From: JBPOFM01 sp041391925
GTDB lineage: Bacteria; Bacteroidota; Bacteroidia; Flavobacteriales; Flavobacteriaceae
Length of the DNA stretch: 64,000 nucleotides
Assembly (NCBI GenBank): GCA_041391925.1
Contig: JAWKNA010000003.1
Location: 697,549 to 761,548, forward strand
Direction: 5' to 3'
Every line of letters starts with the position of its first letter. Position 1 is the stretch's first letter. Below, in pieces: positions 1 to 9,330 of this stretch. The position numbers were made by a program, and so were the translations under genes. The notes under the pieces are model-generated. The model was given only the letters and a program-made list of their open reading frames with translations, was not told the origin of the DNA and ran no database searches.

Positions 1-1
1 A

Positions 2-2182
2 AAAAATGAAATTGAACAAAACAACTTTATTGTATCGTTGGTTCCAAACATAGAAGGATTGGACGAAGTTGTTATTTCTGCTTCAAAATTCGAGCAGCAT
101 AAGCGTGATGTCCCTCAAAAAATCGTTAGTATCAATGCAGAAGAAAATGAATTATCAAATCCACAGACAAGCGCCGATTTATTGGAAAGTACTGGAAATA
201 TCTTTATGCAAAAAAGCCAACTAGGAGGAGGAAGCCCAATGATACGAGGATTTTCAACTAACCGATTGTTGATAACCGTCGATGGTGTGCGCATGAATAA
301 TGCTATTTTCAGAGGTGGAAATCTCCAGAATGTTATTTCCATCGATCCGTTTACGGTTCAAAATGTGGAAGTGACCCTAAGCGCTGGATCTGTAGTCTAT
401 GGAAGCGATGCCATAGGTGGCGTGATGGGCTTTTATACTCAGAAACCGCAATTGTCTTACGCCGATTCATTGTTTTTCAAGGCAAACGCAGTGACTAGGT
501 ATTCCACAGCTAATGAGGAAAAAACAGGACATATAGATATGAATTTTGGATTAAAAAAATGGGCGTTTTTGACCAGTGTGAGTTATACCGACTTCGATGA
601 TTTACGGATGGGAAGCCATGGACCGGAAGATTATATTCGCCCAGAATACGTAGAGATAATTGACGGTGTCGATACCATTGTGACAAATCCAAATCCGTTG
701 GTGCAAGTACCAACAGGCTATGATCAAATCAATTTTATGCAAAAAGCACGTTATGAATCCTCGGATGACATAAGCTTTGATTTGGGATTGTATTATACCA
801 CAACGTCTGATTATTCAAGATACGATCGATTGATTCGTTACAGAGGTGACAACTTGCGTTCTGCCGAATGGAACTATGGACCCCAACGTTGGTTTATGGG
901 AAATTTGCAGTTGACCAAATTGAGCGGTAATTCCACTTTGTACAATAAAATTCAAGCGACGGTTGCCTATCAGAATTTTCAGGAAAGCAGAATGGACCGG
1001 GATTTTGGAGATGACATTCGAAACATTCGCGAGGAAGCAGTAGATGCTATTTCTGCAAATCTAGATTTGGAAAAACAAGTCGGGACGATGGCTGAATTAT
1101 TCTATGGTGTAGAGTATATTTATAATAAAGTTTCTTCGACTGGAGATGAAGAAAATGTCATCACAAATACCTCCATCCCAACAGTGTCAAGATATCCTGA
1201 CGGTTCTAGCTGGCAATCTATTGCCGCCTATACGAGTGTAAAATATAAACCCAATACTAAATTTGTTGTTCAAGGGGGCTTGCGTTATAATCATCTTTTA
1301 ATCAATGCAGATTTCACCGAAAACAATCAATATCTCAATTTACCCTACGAAACCACTAAAGTTAGCAATGGTGCCTTTACAGGTTCAGCAGGTATGACAT
1401 GGACACCAAACGATAGGCTACAATGGCGACTCAATGGAATCACTTCCTTTAGGTCACCAAACATTGATGACATTGGAAAAGTGTTTGATTCCGAACCTGG
1501 CTCTGTAGTCGTTCCGAATGATGACTTAAAACCTGAATACGCTTACGGAGGCGAATTGGGCCTCAAACTCAACTTTGACAACGTTGTGGTGTTTAATTTG
1601 GCAACCTATTACACCTACTTGGATAATGCCTTGGTAAGAAGGGATTATAATCTGAATGGTCAAACAGAAATTGAGTACGATGGCGAATTAAGCAATGTAC
1701 AGGCCATTCAAAATGCAGCTTTTGCCAGAGTCTATGGTTTTGAGGCTGGGATTACAGTGAATTTTTGCCAATCCCTGAAACTCACATCTCAATACAATAC
1801 CATCAGCGGCAAAGAAGAGGATGATAGTGGTGCAGAAACTCCCTTGAGACATGCAGCACCAAACTTTGGAAACACACATTTGGTCTGGAAGAACGCCAAA
1901 CTTAAAATAGATGCCTTTGCAGAATACAATAACGAATTGTCATTCTATCAATTGGCACCTTCTGAACTTGAAAAGGAGTATATCTACGCCTTGGATCAAA
2001 ATGGGAATCCGTATGCACCATCATGGTACACATTAAATATTAGGACCCAATATAAATTTTCGGAAGCCTTTACTTTTACTGCGAGTCTCGAAAACATTAC
2101 AGATCAGCGTTACAGACCCTATTCTTCGGGTATATCGGCAGCGGGTCGCAATTTCATTATATCCTTGAAATATAGCCTATAA
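2..2182 (+). CDS. TonB-dependent outer-membrane receptor, heme/hemoglobin type (5' end cut by window)
   Basis: This is the C-terminal part of an outer-membrane receptor that imports a ligand, probably heme or a heme protein, using TonB energy. The reading frame is open to the window's left edge, so the true start and most of a regulatory domain lie outside; the TTG at 38 is not a credible start. The visible part begins with a LDEVVISASK linker, typical of the junction between a CarboxypepD_reg-like domain and the plug. The plug follows with MIRGFSTNR, ITVDGVRMN and GSDAIGG motifs and an FRGGNLQNV segment that resembles the TonB-hemoglobin/transferrin receptor family. The remainder is beta-barrel, ending in an aromatic-rich strand (FIISLKYSL). 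Substrate is inferred from family resemblance only. A strong hairpin terminator follows directly. Confidence 0.85.
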   Translation, partial: KNEIEQNNFIVSLVPNIEGLDEVVISASKFEQHKRDVPQKIVSINAEENELSNPQTSADLLESTGNIFMQKSQLGGGSPMIRGFSTNRLLITVDGVRMNNAIFRGGNLQNVISIDPFTVQNVEVTLSAGSVVYGSDAIGGVMGFYTQKPQLSYADSLFFKANAVTRYSTANEEKTGHIDMNFGLKKWAFLTSVSYTDFDDLRMGSHGPEDYIRPEYVEIIDGVDTIVTNPNPLVQVPTGYDQINFMQKARYESSDDISFDLGLYYTTTSDYSRYDRLIRYRGDNLRSAEWNYGPQRWFMGNLQLTKLSGNSTLYNKIQATVAYQNFQESRMDRDFGDDIRNIREEAVDAISANLDLEKQVGTMAELFYGVEYIYNKVSSTGDEENVITNTSIPTVSRYPDGSSWQSIAAYTSVKYKPNTKFVVQGGLRYNHLLINADFTENNQYLNLPYETTKVSNGAFTGSAGMTWTPNDRLQWRLNGITSFRSPNIDDIGKVFDSEPGSVVVPNDDLKPEYAYGGELGLKLNFDNVVVFNLATYYTYLDNALVRRDYNLNGQTEIEYDGELSNVQAIQNAAFARVYGFEAGITVNFCQSLKLTSQYNTISGKEEDDSGAETPLRHAAPNFGNTHLVWKNAKLKIDAFAEYNNELSFYQLAPSELEKEYIYALDQNGNPYAPSWYTLNIRTQYKFSEAFTFTASLENITDQRYRPYSSGISAAGRNFIISLKYSL

Positions 2183-2185
2183 AAT

Positions 2186-2219
2186 AAAAAAAGCCTCAAT
2201 CGTATTGAGGCTTTTTTTA
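2186..2219. terminator. Bidirectional intrinsic terminator
   Basis: A perfect 10-bp stem (2191-2200 with 2204-2213) with a 3-nt loop is flanked by A-rich and T-rich runs. It lies between the convergent TonB receptor gene and the large T9SS protein gene, and can serve both strands. Confidence 0.9.
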
Positions 2220-2235
2220 ATAATAGAATATCAAC

Positions 2236-5200
2236 TTAATATCGTTTCACTGCGCGTTTGGTAATCACTTGTCCATTGGACAAAGTTACTTTAGCCATAT
2301 ACGCAGCTTGGCTCAAACCAGTAAGTTCATAAACTTCCGACGGGCTGTTGCCTTTTAAGTTGTAAAGTGTTCTTCCAAGCATATCGATGATTTCAACAGA
2401 TAAAATATCCAAACCATTCCCAACATTAAATTTCACCTGTCCGTTAGGCAGCTCGATAATGCTCAAGCCACTTGCAGGAATTTCATTGTCAATCACAGAA
2501 AGTGCTTGGTCTCTGAACACAATCTCAAAACGATTGTTGAATTCGCCAGATTGGGAACTAAAAATGTAATCTGATGAAGATAGATTATAAGTAACATTCA
2601 ATAAATTGTCCTTTAAATAAATAGTGTTTGAATTAAAAAATTCCCCTTGCAAATCAGCAATGGACAATTTATACGTGGTCGGTTCGGTAATAGAGGTATA
2701 AAATCCTAACGGGATAGTTTCATCCAAATTCAGGCTGCTTATACTTTTACCTTGTATGGCATATTTCTTTTCGTCAACACCATCAATTAGAGTATATAGT
2801 GCAGACATAACTCCCGATGACAAGTTTCTTTGCGTGTCATAAGCCATTCCGTCCTCACCATTGGTAGCCCCATCAACATAGCCTACCAATAGTTGACTGA
2901 AAACACCATTGTTGGACGTCAAGTTCATCCATAATTTATTTGGTTGAGGCATTCCAGATCTAAAGAACTGATCATTGCTCGATTCATCGGCAACTCTCAT
3001 AGCATTGTTAAAGGTGACATTACCATTGGACAGTCCTTTTACAAAGAAGCTTTGTCCGGACGGAATGTAATTGCCTGGATCTGGAGTAACACCACTGCCA
3101 CCAGCAACATTCCCAACAAACCTATTGATGATGGCATAGTCATCTCTAAAATTTTGAGCTTCATTACCATTATTAGTATTTGAAGGAGGAATTGTTGAGT
3201 GTGACCATAAGTAGGCTGCCCCATCTATAAATGCTGTATTGGCATCATATAAATCATTGAAAGAAAGTGCTCCAGGATATGGATTCCCTATCAAATTCCA
3301 GTCATTATCTCCATTCGGGCCGTTATAAAATATTGGTGTCGTGATGGTTCCTGTATTATATGGTCCATCAAAAGTGATTTGTCTCGTTCCGGGGAACATT
3401 CCAGAATTCAAAACGGTGGCAGCAAAACCTTGACCTGGTGCCATGATCATTCCGGCAGGGGCTACTTGCCAGTCAAATGGAGCTGCATCGTCAATGTCAT
3501 CATGACCTGGAACAGTTCCATTATCATTATTGGTTTCCATGGTAACATCCAGATAATTAGCTGCATCATACCAAAATCGTCGATTGGCTGGTGCAATATC
3601 TATGGCAGCTCCAACAGTAGTTCCAAAAACTGGTGAACTCCAATAGGTATAATCATACCAATTATTGATAACGGAGGTTGATTTATTGACCATGGCACTT
3701 CCACCCGAATTGAGAACAAACCCATTGTTAAAATCGGCACGTTGTACAAAGGAACCATGTGTTTGAACAATGAGATTACCATCTACAGTAGCAAAGTTTT
3801 CCACCTCCACATACGTACTGTTGTCTACATTCAAAGTATAGGGAGCATTGATAATTAATTGGCACGCAGAAAAACTGGTTTGCCCTCCAGCATTTACACC
3901 TGTATCATAATTATCATCTATAACAGCTATCGTATTAATGTCAGGTGGAGCAGGATTCCATACGCCACTGCGCCATATAGTTTGTGCAATATCCAGTTTT
4001 ATAGCATCACTGGCCACATAACAGGTATTGTTATCTTCTCTAACAGAACAATAAAATTGGTAATCCACCTTGTTATAAACATTATCTACATCCAAGGTGC
4101 TAGTACCGACACCTGTCACATCATTGATTGTATTGGTAATCAAATAATCACCTCCAGAAGTAATTTGAGTCCAAACATTGGTAACGCCATCAAAATAATA
4201 CCATTCAAAATTTAGCTGTTTAGTGTCAGCTGGCGATGTCTCATTATAGCCTTCACTGGCATCAATGGTAATGCTTGCAGTGTCACATACATTTGAAGTA
4301 GTGAAAAATGAATTAATTATTGGTAGGCCACCATCAAATGTAGGAGTGACACCCACAGGAACACAAGTGGTTGTGTTTGCTGGAGGATTGTAAATATCGG
4401 TAATTGTCCAGTCGGATGCATTATAGGTCGTTGAAGGATTTGACGCACTAAGATTTCTTAACATGTAATAGCCAACATAGTTAGGAGTTAAAGCTTGGTC
4501 AATACTAACATAAGCGCTAGTGGTTGTATCAAATTTTCGTAACTCAAAACCATCATCCGCATTAAATCCGATTACTACATCGTCATATGGGGTTACATAT
4601 CCAGTACATTCACTGGCACTTACTCTTATTCTATACAATTCACCCGGGGCCAAAGTACCAGAAGGAGAAAACCAAACAGAATATGGTAAACTTCCCACAG
4701 TACCTGTTCTGTATATTCTATAGTTGTTAAGATTTACCGTTTGTAATGTAGGATTGAGTATGGTAATCATTCCTCCATTACCATAATCCACTGGAGGTCC
4801 GTTAGCGTTATTGTCTTCATCAAAAATTTCATAAATAAACAAATCCGTACCATTAAAAGTAGATTGGCAAGCTGAATCATCTTTATCAATGACATCAAAA
4901 GCAATCGCTGAATCACAAACCCCAACAGTGGATATGACGATATCTCCATCAGTAGCACCCGCTGGAACAATAACAACAAGTTGGTTTGGTGTCCAGGAAT
5001 CAATAGTTGCAGAAATTCCATTAAACTTTACGACTGTAGAAGCCGTAAAATCACTACCATTGATGGTAACATAAGTTCCTTCAGGACCAGAAGACGGCAA
5101 TGCGGTTGCGACAGTGGTTGGATTTGTACAAGGTGTACAGAATACCTTAACATCATCCAGATACCAAGTGTTGAAGGTCGACCTAAAACGAAAAGTGACA

Positions 5201-7782
5201 TTGGTATTAGAGCTCAAATCGACTCCTGCAGCATTGGTTAAGTCTAACGTTTCAGTATTTCCTGCTTGTGTAACAGCAAACGAATAAAAAGGCACATAGG
5301 CACCAGCGCCGATTCTATATTCCACAGTAGCTATTTGTCCCTCGCCACTAGCACTTGCATCTTGATAAAATTGTAGGACTTCTGGATTGTCAACTGCAGG
5401 TGTAATGATATTTCTGTTAAGGGCTAGAGCTCTACAGTTAGGTCCACTCAAGTAATGGGTTGCGCCAGTATCATTGGTGGAATTACCGCCCCAACCTACA
5501 GGAAGAGCTGTATCAGCAAAAACCTCATTGATACAATTGCTATCATAAACATTAAGTGTCACAATATCGGACACCAAAACACCACAAGTACCACTACTTA
5601 TGATAACTCGGTATTTATAACCATTTTTAGATAACTGTATATTGTTTTGTGTGTAGGTGTTTGAATTTGGCCCCACATTTGTCCATACAATTCCATCGGC
5701 ACTTTCTTGCCACTGATAGGAGGTGGCATTGGTTGCAACAACGGTAAAAGTAACAGTATCACCAACAGAAGCAACTGCATTTACTGGTTGTGTCGTAATG
5801 ACAGGCGAATAATTTATAACCACTGCATATGCAACCGAATTGATGGACCAACAAGTACCATCAAAAGTATTTACATAATAAGTGCCGGAAGTGGTAGCTT
5901 CCAAAGGTGTAGTTGTTGGATTGGCAGTCGAGTGTCCATCTGCCGTTGTTTGCCAAAATGTGGTTGCGCTTGGCAATGAATAGGTCAATTCTGTGCTATC
6001 ACATTCCGGGGTATCGCCAGCAATGGTTCCTGTGGGGTCTGCAGCTGGTGATGGACAGTCATAACAGGTCCATGAAAGGTCATCAAAAGCAACTCTATTA
6101 CTTGGAGTAGAATTATTATCAAGCGTAATAATGACATCATAAGGAACATTGATACCAGATATGGTTGTAGTTGTGGCAGTGGCACTGTAAGGTACTGTTC
6201 CAACTATCATACCATTGACTTTTAAATCAAAAGTGCCACTAGAACCAGGAAATTTCAATTGCGTAGTGACAGTTAAACTTCCAATACCATCCGTAAATTG
6301 TGGCGAGGTCAAACTACCATTTCTAACAGTAATGGCTGGACCAGTAATAGTTTGATCTGTCCTGGCATCTGTGGCAGTCCAAGTGCCACCAGTGCCTGTC
6401 CAAGTTCTTGTAGTATATGCCGATGATGAGGTAGGTATGTTGGTAAAATCTTCCGTATGACATTGCGGTACATTTGCGACGGTCAGAACTCCAGAGATAT
6501 ATGAAGAATTATTCCAAAGTCCTCCAGACAATCCGTCAGGAGCAATACCTCCATAGAGATAAACACCTCCATTTAATGTAAAACGTGTCGCATAATAGTA
6601 AGTTCCAGGAGAAGTAATTGCAGCACCCAATTCCCCTAAATATTCATCATTTTGAGGGATTCCAGCTACAACATTACAATCCGAACAAGCCGCATTATAT
6701 GTAGTCGGAATCCAATTAGTCCATGTATTTGGATTGGTGTTAGAAGTGCTATATCCAATTTCTGCCATAATATTCAGACCTTGACCTACACCTGGCGTGA
6801 CGCCCTGTTCATAAACTTGTCCATAAACCCCAAAGGCATCACCAAGTGTGATAGAACCTACTCCAGGAAATTGGAGATTGCAAAAATCGACCGTATCGAC
6901 ACTTAAGACACCGCTGATATCGACAGTCGTATCCCAAAATCCATTTCCACCACCAGTATTATAACCACCATAGCGAAAACCCGAGCCATTGTATTGAAAA
7001 CGACTAGCATAATAGTAAGTGCCGGAAGGAAGCGTTGGAAGTGTGCCAATATTGGCTACATATTCATCGTCAGTAGCATTTACTTGGGTATTAAATGTTG
7101 CTGGAATCCAATTAGTCCATGTATTCGGATTTGTATTAGCAGTATTATAACCAATCCATGCAGAAATATTTGGATCTCCTCCGGGAAGATTGGTAACTCC
7201 CGCCTCACGAACTTGAGCATAAACATTAAAAACAGTTCCAACAGTTGTATTTCCAACTTGCGGAAATTGCAGATTACACCAATCAACTAAATTAACTGGA
7301 AGTACACCTCTAATAGCAATTTCATCTATACCGATTCCAATACCATTATTTGTCCCTGCAACAGTAAACCTTATCCTAACTTGGGTACCGTTATAGCTAG
7401 ATAAATCAAATTGAGCTTGAGCGGTAAGAGTATTATTAGCTGGTGTTCTCGTACCCAAGACGGTCCAAGTTCCTCCATCATCTGTAGAAATTGATACAGT
7501 AACAGTATTTTCAGCAGTATCAACACCACCAAAGGTCCTAGCTGTAAAATCTAGAGTCTCATTGGTATATGTGTTGAAATTCATTGCAGGTGTGATGGTA
7601 CTGGAAGTTGCTCTGAGCAATTGTAAATAGGTAGTTCCTGCAACATCTGTATCAGTCCAAGTTCCAAATCCTGCGACATCTGTTCTAATCGGTGTAATCG
7701 CAACCTGCCCAAATCCAGACAAAACAAAGCATAAAAATGCAACTACTACGAGGGAGTATTTTTTAATCATAGGGAAAATCAT
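2236..7782 (-). CDS. Very large secreted multidomain protein with T9SS type A sorting domain
   Basis: This 1848-residue exported protein has an N-terminal signal peptide (hydrophobic core ending in GFGQ, residues ~9-26). Start may be the first ATG or the one four codons later (7770). Order seen: a jelly-roll-like region with an IDEIAIRG motif (~30-160); two tandem ~130-residue repeats (~160-290 and ~290-430) sharing WCNLQFP/FCNLQFP, NTWTNWIP and SGTYYYA/PGTYYYA; a second beta-sandwich; an Ig-like domain (~657-745, ITTQPVNAVASVGDTVTF); a region ending in YLDDVKVFC; an IPT/TIG domain (~880-967, PSSGPEGTYVTINGSDF); a lamin-tail-like domain (~975-1075); and a C-terminal ~80-residue T9SS type A domain (VEIIDMLGRTLYNL ... 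GQVITKRAVKRY). It is expected to be exported by the Sec system, then secreted and anchored by T9SS. No catalytic site was recognised; a role in adhesion or as a surface structural protein is inference. Confidence 0.88.
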   Translation of the reverse strand: MIFPMIKKYSLVVVAFLCFVLSGFGQVAITPIRTDVAGFGTWTDTDVAGTTYLQLLRATSSTITPAMNFNTYTNETLDFTARTFGGVDTAENTVTVSISTDDGGTWTVLGTRTPANNTLTAQAQFDLSSYNGTQVRIRFTVAGTNNGIGIGIDEIAIRGVLPVNLVDWCNLQFPQVGNTTVGTVFNVYAQVREAGVTNLPGGDPNISAWIGYNTANTNPNTWTNWIPATFNTQVNATDDEYVANIGTLPTLPSGTYYYASRFQYNGSGFRYGGYNTGGGNGFWDTTVDISGVLSVDTVDFCNLQFPGVGSITLGDAFGVYGQVYEQGVTPGVGQGLNIMAEIGYSTSNTNPNTWTNWIPTTYNAACSDCNVVAGIPQNDEYLGELGAAITSPGTYYYATRFTLNGGVYLYGGIAPDGLSGGLWNNSSYISGVLTVANVPQCHTEDFTNIPTSSSAYTTRTWTGTGGTWTATDARTDQTITGPAITVRNGSLTSPQFTDGIGSLTVTTQLKFPGSSGTFDLKVNGMIVGTVPYSATATTTTISGINVPYDVIITLDNNSTPSNRVAFDDLSWTCYDCPSPAADPTGTIAGDTPECDSTELTYSLPSATTFWQTTADGHSTANPTTTPLEATTSGTYYVNTFDGTCWSINSVAYAVVINYSPVITTQPVNAVASVGDTVTFTVVATNATSYQWQESADGIVWTNVGPNSNTYTQNNIQLSKNGYKYRVIISSGTCGVLVSDIVTLNVYDSNCINEVFADTALPVGWGGNSTNDTGATHYLSGPNCRALALNRNIITPAVDNPEVLQFYQDASASGEGQIATVEYRIGAGAYVPFYSFAVTQAGNTETLDLTNAAGVDLSSNTNVTFRFRSTFNTWYLDDVKVFCTPCTNPTTVATALPSSGPEGTYVTINGSDFTASTVVKFNGISATIDSWTPNQLVVIVPAGATDGDIVISTVGVCDSAIAFDVIDKDDSACQSTFNGTDLFIYEIFDEDNNANGPPVDYGNGGMITILNPTLQTVNLNNYRIYRTGTVGSLPYSVWFSPSGTLAPGELYRIRVSASECTGYVTPYDDVVIGFNADDGFELRKFDTTTSAYVSIDQALTPNYVGYYMLRNLSASNPSTTYNASDWTITDIYNPPANTTTCVPVGVTPTFDGGLPIINSFFTTSNVCDTASITIDASEGYNETSPADTKQLNFEWYYFDGVTNVWTQITSGGDYLITNTINDVTGVGTSTLDVDNVYNKVDYQFYCSVREDNNTCYVASDAIKLDIAQTIWRSGVWNPAPPDINTIAVIDDNYDTGVNAGGQTSFSACQLIINAPYTLNVDNSTYVEVENFATVDGNLIVQTHGSFVQRADFNNGFVLNSGGSAMVNKSTSVINNWYDYTYWSSPVFGTTVGAAIDIAPANRRFWYDAANYLDVTMETNNDNGTVPGHDDIDDAAPFDWQVAPAGMIMAPGQGFAATVLNSGMFPGTRQITFDGPYNTGTITTPIFYNGPNGDNDWNLIGNPYPGALSFNDLYDANTAFIDGAAYLWSHSTIPPSNTNNGNEAQNFRDDYAIINRFVGNVAGGSGVTPDPGNYIPSGQSFFVKGLSNGNVTFNNAMRVADESSNDQFFRSGMPQPNKLWMNLTSNNGVFSQLLVGYVDGATNGEDGMAYDTQRNLSSGVMSALYTLIDGVDEKKYAIQGKSISSLNLDETIPLGFYTSITEPTTYKLSIADLQGEFFNSNTIYLKDNLLNVTYNLSSSDYIFSSQSGEFNNRFEIVFRDQALSVIDNEIPASGLSIIELPNGQVKFNVGNGLDILSVEIIDMLGRTLYNLKGNSPSEVYELTGLSQAAYMAKVTLSNGQVITKRAVKRY

Positions 7783-8047
7783 TTTTTTTGCTTAAAATGC
7801 AAACGTGCAAATATAAGCCAATTTGTTGAATTCTAAACTGTTTGATTGGTCGTTTTATTAACAAAGCCCTTGCAAAATCTATATTGGATATACGAAACAT
7901 AGAGTCTGCTTGGATGTATGAAAACCAACAATTTACCACAAAATTTAGGCATTTTTATGCCCATGCGCCAGCGCCCATACAAATGTATCCATAATTGCTT
8001 TTTTCAGGTGAGTTGTGTGTGTTACGAATATGTTATTAATTTGTATC

Positions 8048-8518
8048 ATGAAGACCACCAAAGCCTACACAATTGAAGAAGCAACACGAAAACTGGAGCA
8101 GTATTGCAGCTATCAGGAACGTTGCCACAAGGAGGTGATTCAAAAATTGCAGCGCATGAACATGATTCCACAAGCAATTGACGTGATTGTGGTACACTTG
8201 CTCAACAACAATTTCCTCAATGAAGAACGGTTTGCACGTGCCTTTGTCAGGGGCAAATTCAGGATCAAAAAATGGGGCAACTACCGCATCACCCAAGAGT
8301 TAAAACAAAGGGACATCTCTAAGACCCTTATCACTTTAGCCATCAAAGAAATTCCCGGTTCAGAGTACCTAGAAACCTTCCATGAGCTCGCAGAAAAAAA
8401 AGCACGCACCATCAAGGACACGAACATCCAAAAAAAGAAAAAAAAGCTCGCCGACTACCTTCTATATCGAGGTTGGGAAAGCCATTTGGTATATGACAAA
8501 GTCAATCAACTGTTTTGA
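8048..8518 (+). CDS. recX: RecX family regulatory protein
   Basis: RecX-type proteins bind RecA filaments and modulate recombination. The protein is 156 residues from the ATG at 8048, the usual family length. The frame stays open upstream (to 8015), but that extension (MCVTNMLLICI) does not look like RecX. Helical-repeat motifs of the family are visible: CSYQERCHKEV near the N-terminus, FLNEERFARAFVRGKFRIKKWG in the middle, and the C-terminal DYLLYRGWESHLVY. It stands alone: upstream is a ~230-bp gap to the divergent T9SS gene, downstream a repeat-bearing gap. The acting place is the cytoplasm/nucleoid. Confidence 0.87.
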   Translation: MKTTKAYTIEEATRKLEQYCSYQERCHKEVIQKLQRMNMIPQAIDVIVVHLLNNNFLNEERFARAFVRGKFRIKKWGNYRITQELKQRDISKTLITLAIKEIPGSEYLETFHELAEKKARTIKDTNIQKKKKKLADYLLYRGWESHLVYDKVNQLF

Positions 8519-8604
8519 TTAATGTCCAAAAGATTTTGATCGCGAAGATAAGTGCGATATCTACCCCATCCATTAGCTATCAAAAATGAAATATCCGAGT
8601 ATAT

Positions 8605-8658
8605 ATGTCGACTTCATATCGACTTCATATCGACTTTATGTCGAGTTTATAGCGACTT
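8605..8658. repeat. Short tandem repeat, 11-bp unit, about five copies
   Basis: Five consecutive units of form ATRTCGACTTY (8605-8615, 8616-8626, 8627-8637, 8638-8648, 8649-8658), the last two degenerate and the last one base shorter. Each unit carries a TCGACTT-like core. The array lies in the gap between recX and the convergent outer-membrane protein gene. The 11-bp period is close to one DNA helical turn. Function unknown. Confidence 0.8.
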
Positions 8659-8716
8659 ATGGAGGGATGTAATTCATTTTTCAAGGTGGTCTTTTCAGCA
8701 GACATATAAAATAAGG

Positions 8717-8753
8717 AAAAAAAAACAGCATTATCCAGATGACAATGCTGTTT
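8717..8753 (-). terminator. Intrinsic terminator of the DUF6646-like gene
   Basis: Stem AACAGCATT (8724-8732) with AATGCTGTT (8744-8752), 11-nt loop, followed on the minus strand by a run of T residues (A-run 8717-8725 on plus). Confidence 0.8.
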
Positions 8754-8777
8754 CACATGTATGTACAATACGTAAAG

Positions 8778-9269
8778 TTATAGACTGAAAACCGCCCCTA
8801 GATTCACCACAAACTGATTATGGATATAGTCAGCGGGTTTTAAGTCATTGGTATCATATTTTGCAATAGGGAAGACTGCTTCCGTAAAGACCCCAAATCC
8901 TTCAGAGAAAAAATAACGAGCACCAACATGGCCCCCAAAGTTCTTCAAGCTTAAGTTAAGCCCAGGATATAAGTCAAAATTGTCATCCACACCGATAATG
9001 CTTCCCAAATGGGCATTGAATCGACCCTTTAGATCTATACGGTCTCCAAAATCAGCATCTATAGCATCATTTACACTCAAAGCATAGGTTGATGATACAC
9101 CAACTGAAATATTGTCGCCAAGGCCATAATCATAGCTGACATAAATACCACTAGCTGCATCTTGCAAGTTGGCACCTACCTGAAATTTATTGTCCATATT
9201 GCCTTTGAACGCTTGTGCATTGGCAAACGAGACAGTTAATAGTGCAATAAGGAATAGTACTTTTTTCAT
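8778..9269 (-). CDS. Small outer-membrane beta-barrel protein (DUF6646-like)
   Basis: The product is a 163-residue exported protein with a clear signal peptide (MKKVLFLIALLTVSFANAQA, cleavage after ANA). The mature part alternates polar and hydrophobic residues in Gly-rich strands (GIYVSYDYGLG, NISVGVSSTY, FGGHVGARYFFSEGFGVFTEA) and ends in FVVNLGAVFSL, a pattern of a small eight-stranded outer-membrane barrel. It resembles a flavobacterial family that I recall as DUF6646; function is not known. The gene is monocistronic by appearance, with its own terminator downstream and the JmjC-like gene 61 bp upstream on the same strand. Confidence 0.75.
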   Translation of the reverse strand: MKKVLFLIALLTVSFANAQAFKGNMDNKFQVGANLQDAASGIYVSYDYGLGDNISVGVSSTYALSVNDAIDADFGDRIDLKGRFNAHLGSIIGVDDNFDLYPGLNLSLKNFGGHVGARYFFSEGFGVFTEAVFPIAKYDTNDLKPADYIHNQFVVNLGAVFSL

Positions 9270-9330
9270 GTTAGTTGTTTTAAAAATTGTAATCGGGCAA
9301 ATATATTATAAGTTTTATGAACTCTGAATT

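Noticed and set aside
3859..4215. A 118-codon frame opposite the large T9SS gene
   Set aside because: It is Ile- and Asn-rich low-complexity translation with no start context; the minus-strand protein explains the region.
8015..8047. An upstream start for recX
   Set aside because: The added 11 residues do not look like RecX and the ATG at 8048 gives the usual length.
8605..8658. CRISPR array
   Set aside because: Units are 11 bp with no spacers and there are no cas genes.
8552..8788. A 78-codon frame over the 11-bp repeat after recX
   Set aside because: The frame runs through tandem repeats and a terminator stem, and its sequence resembles no protein.
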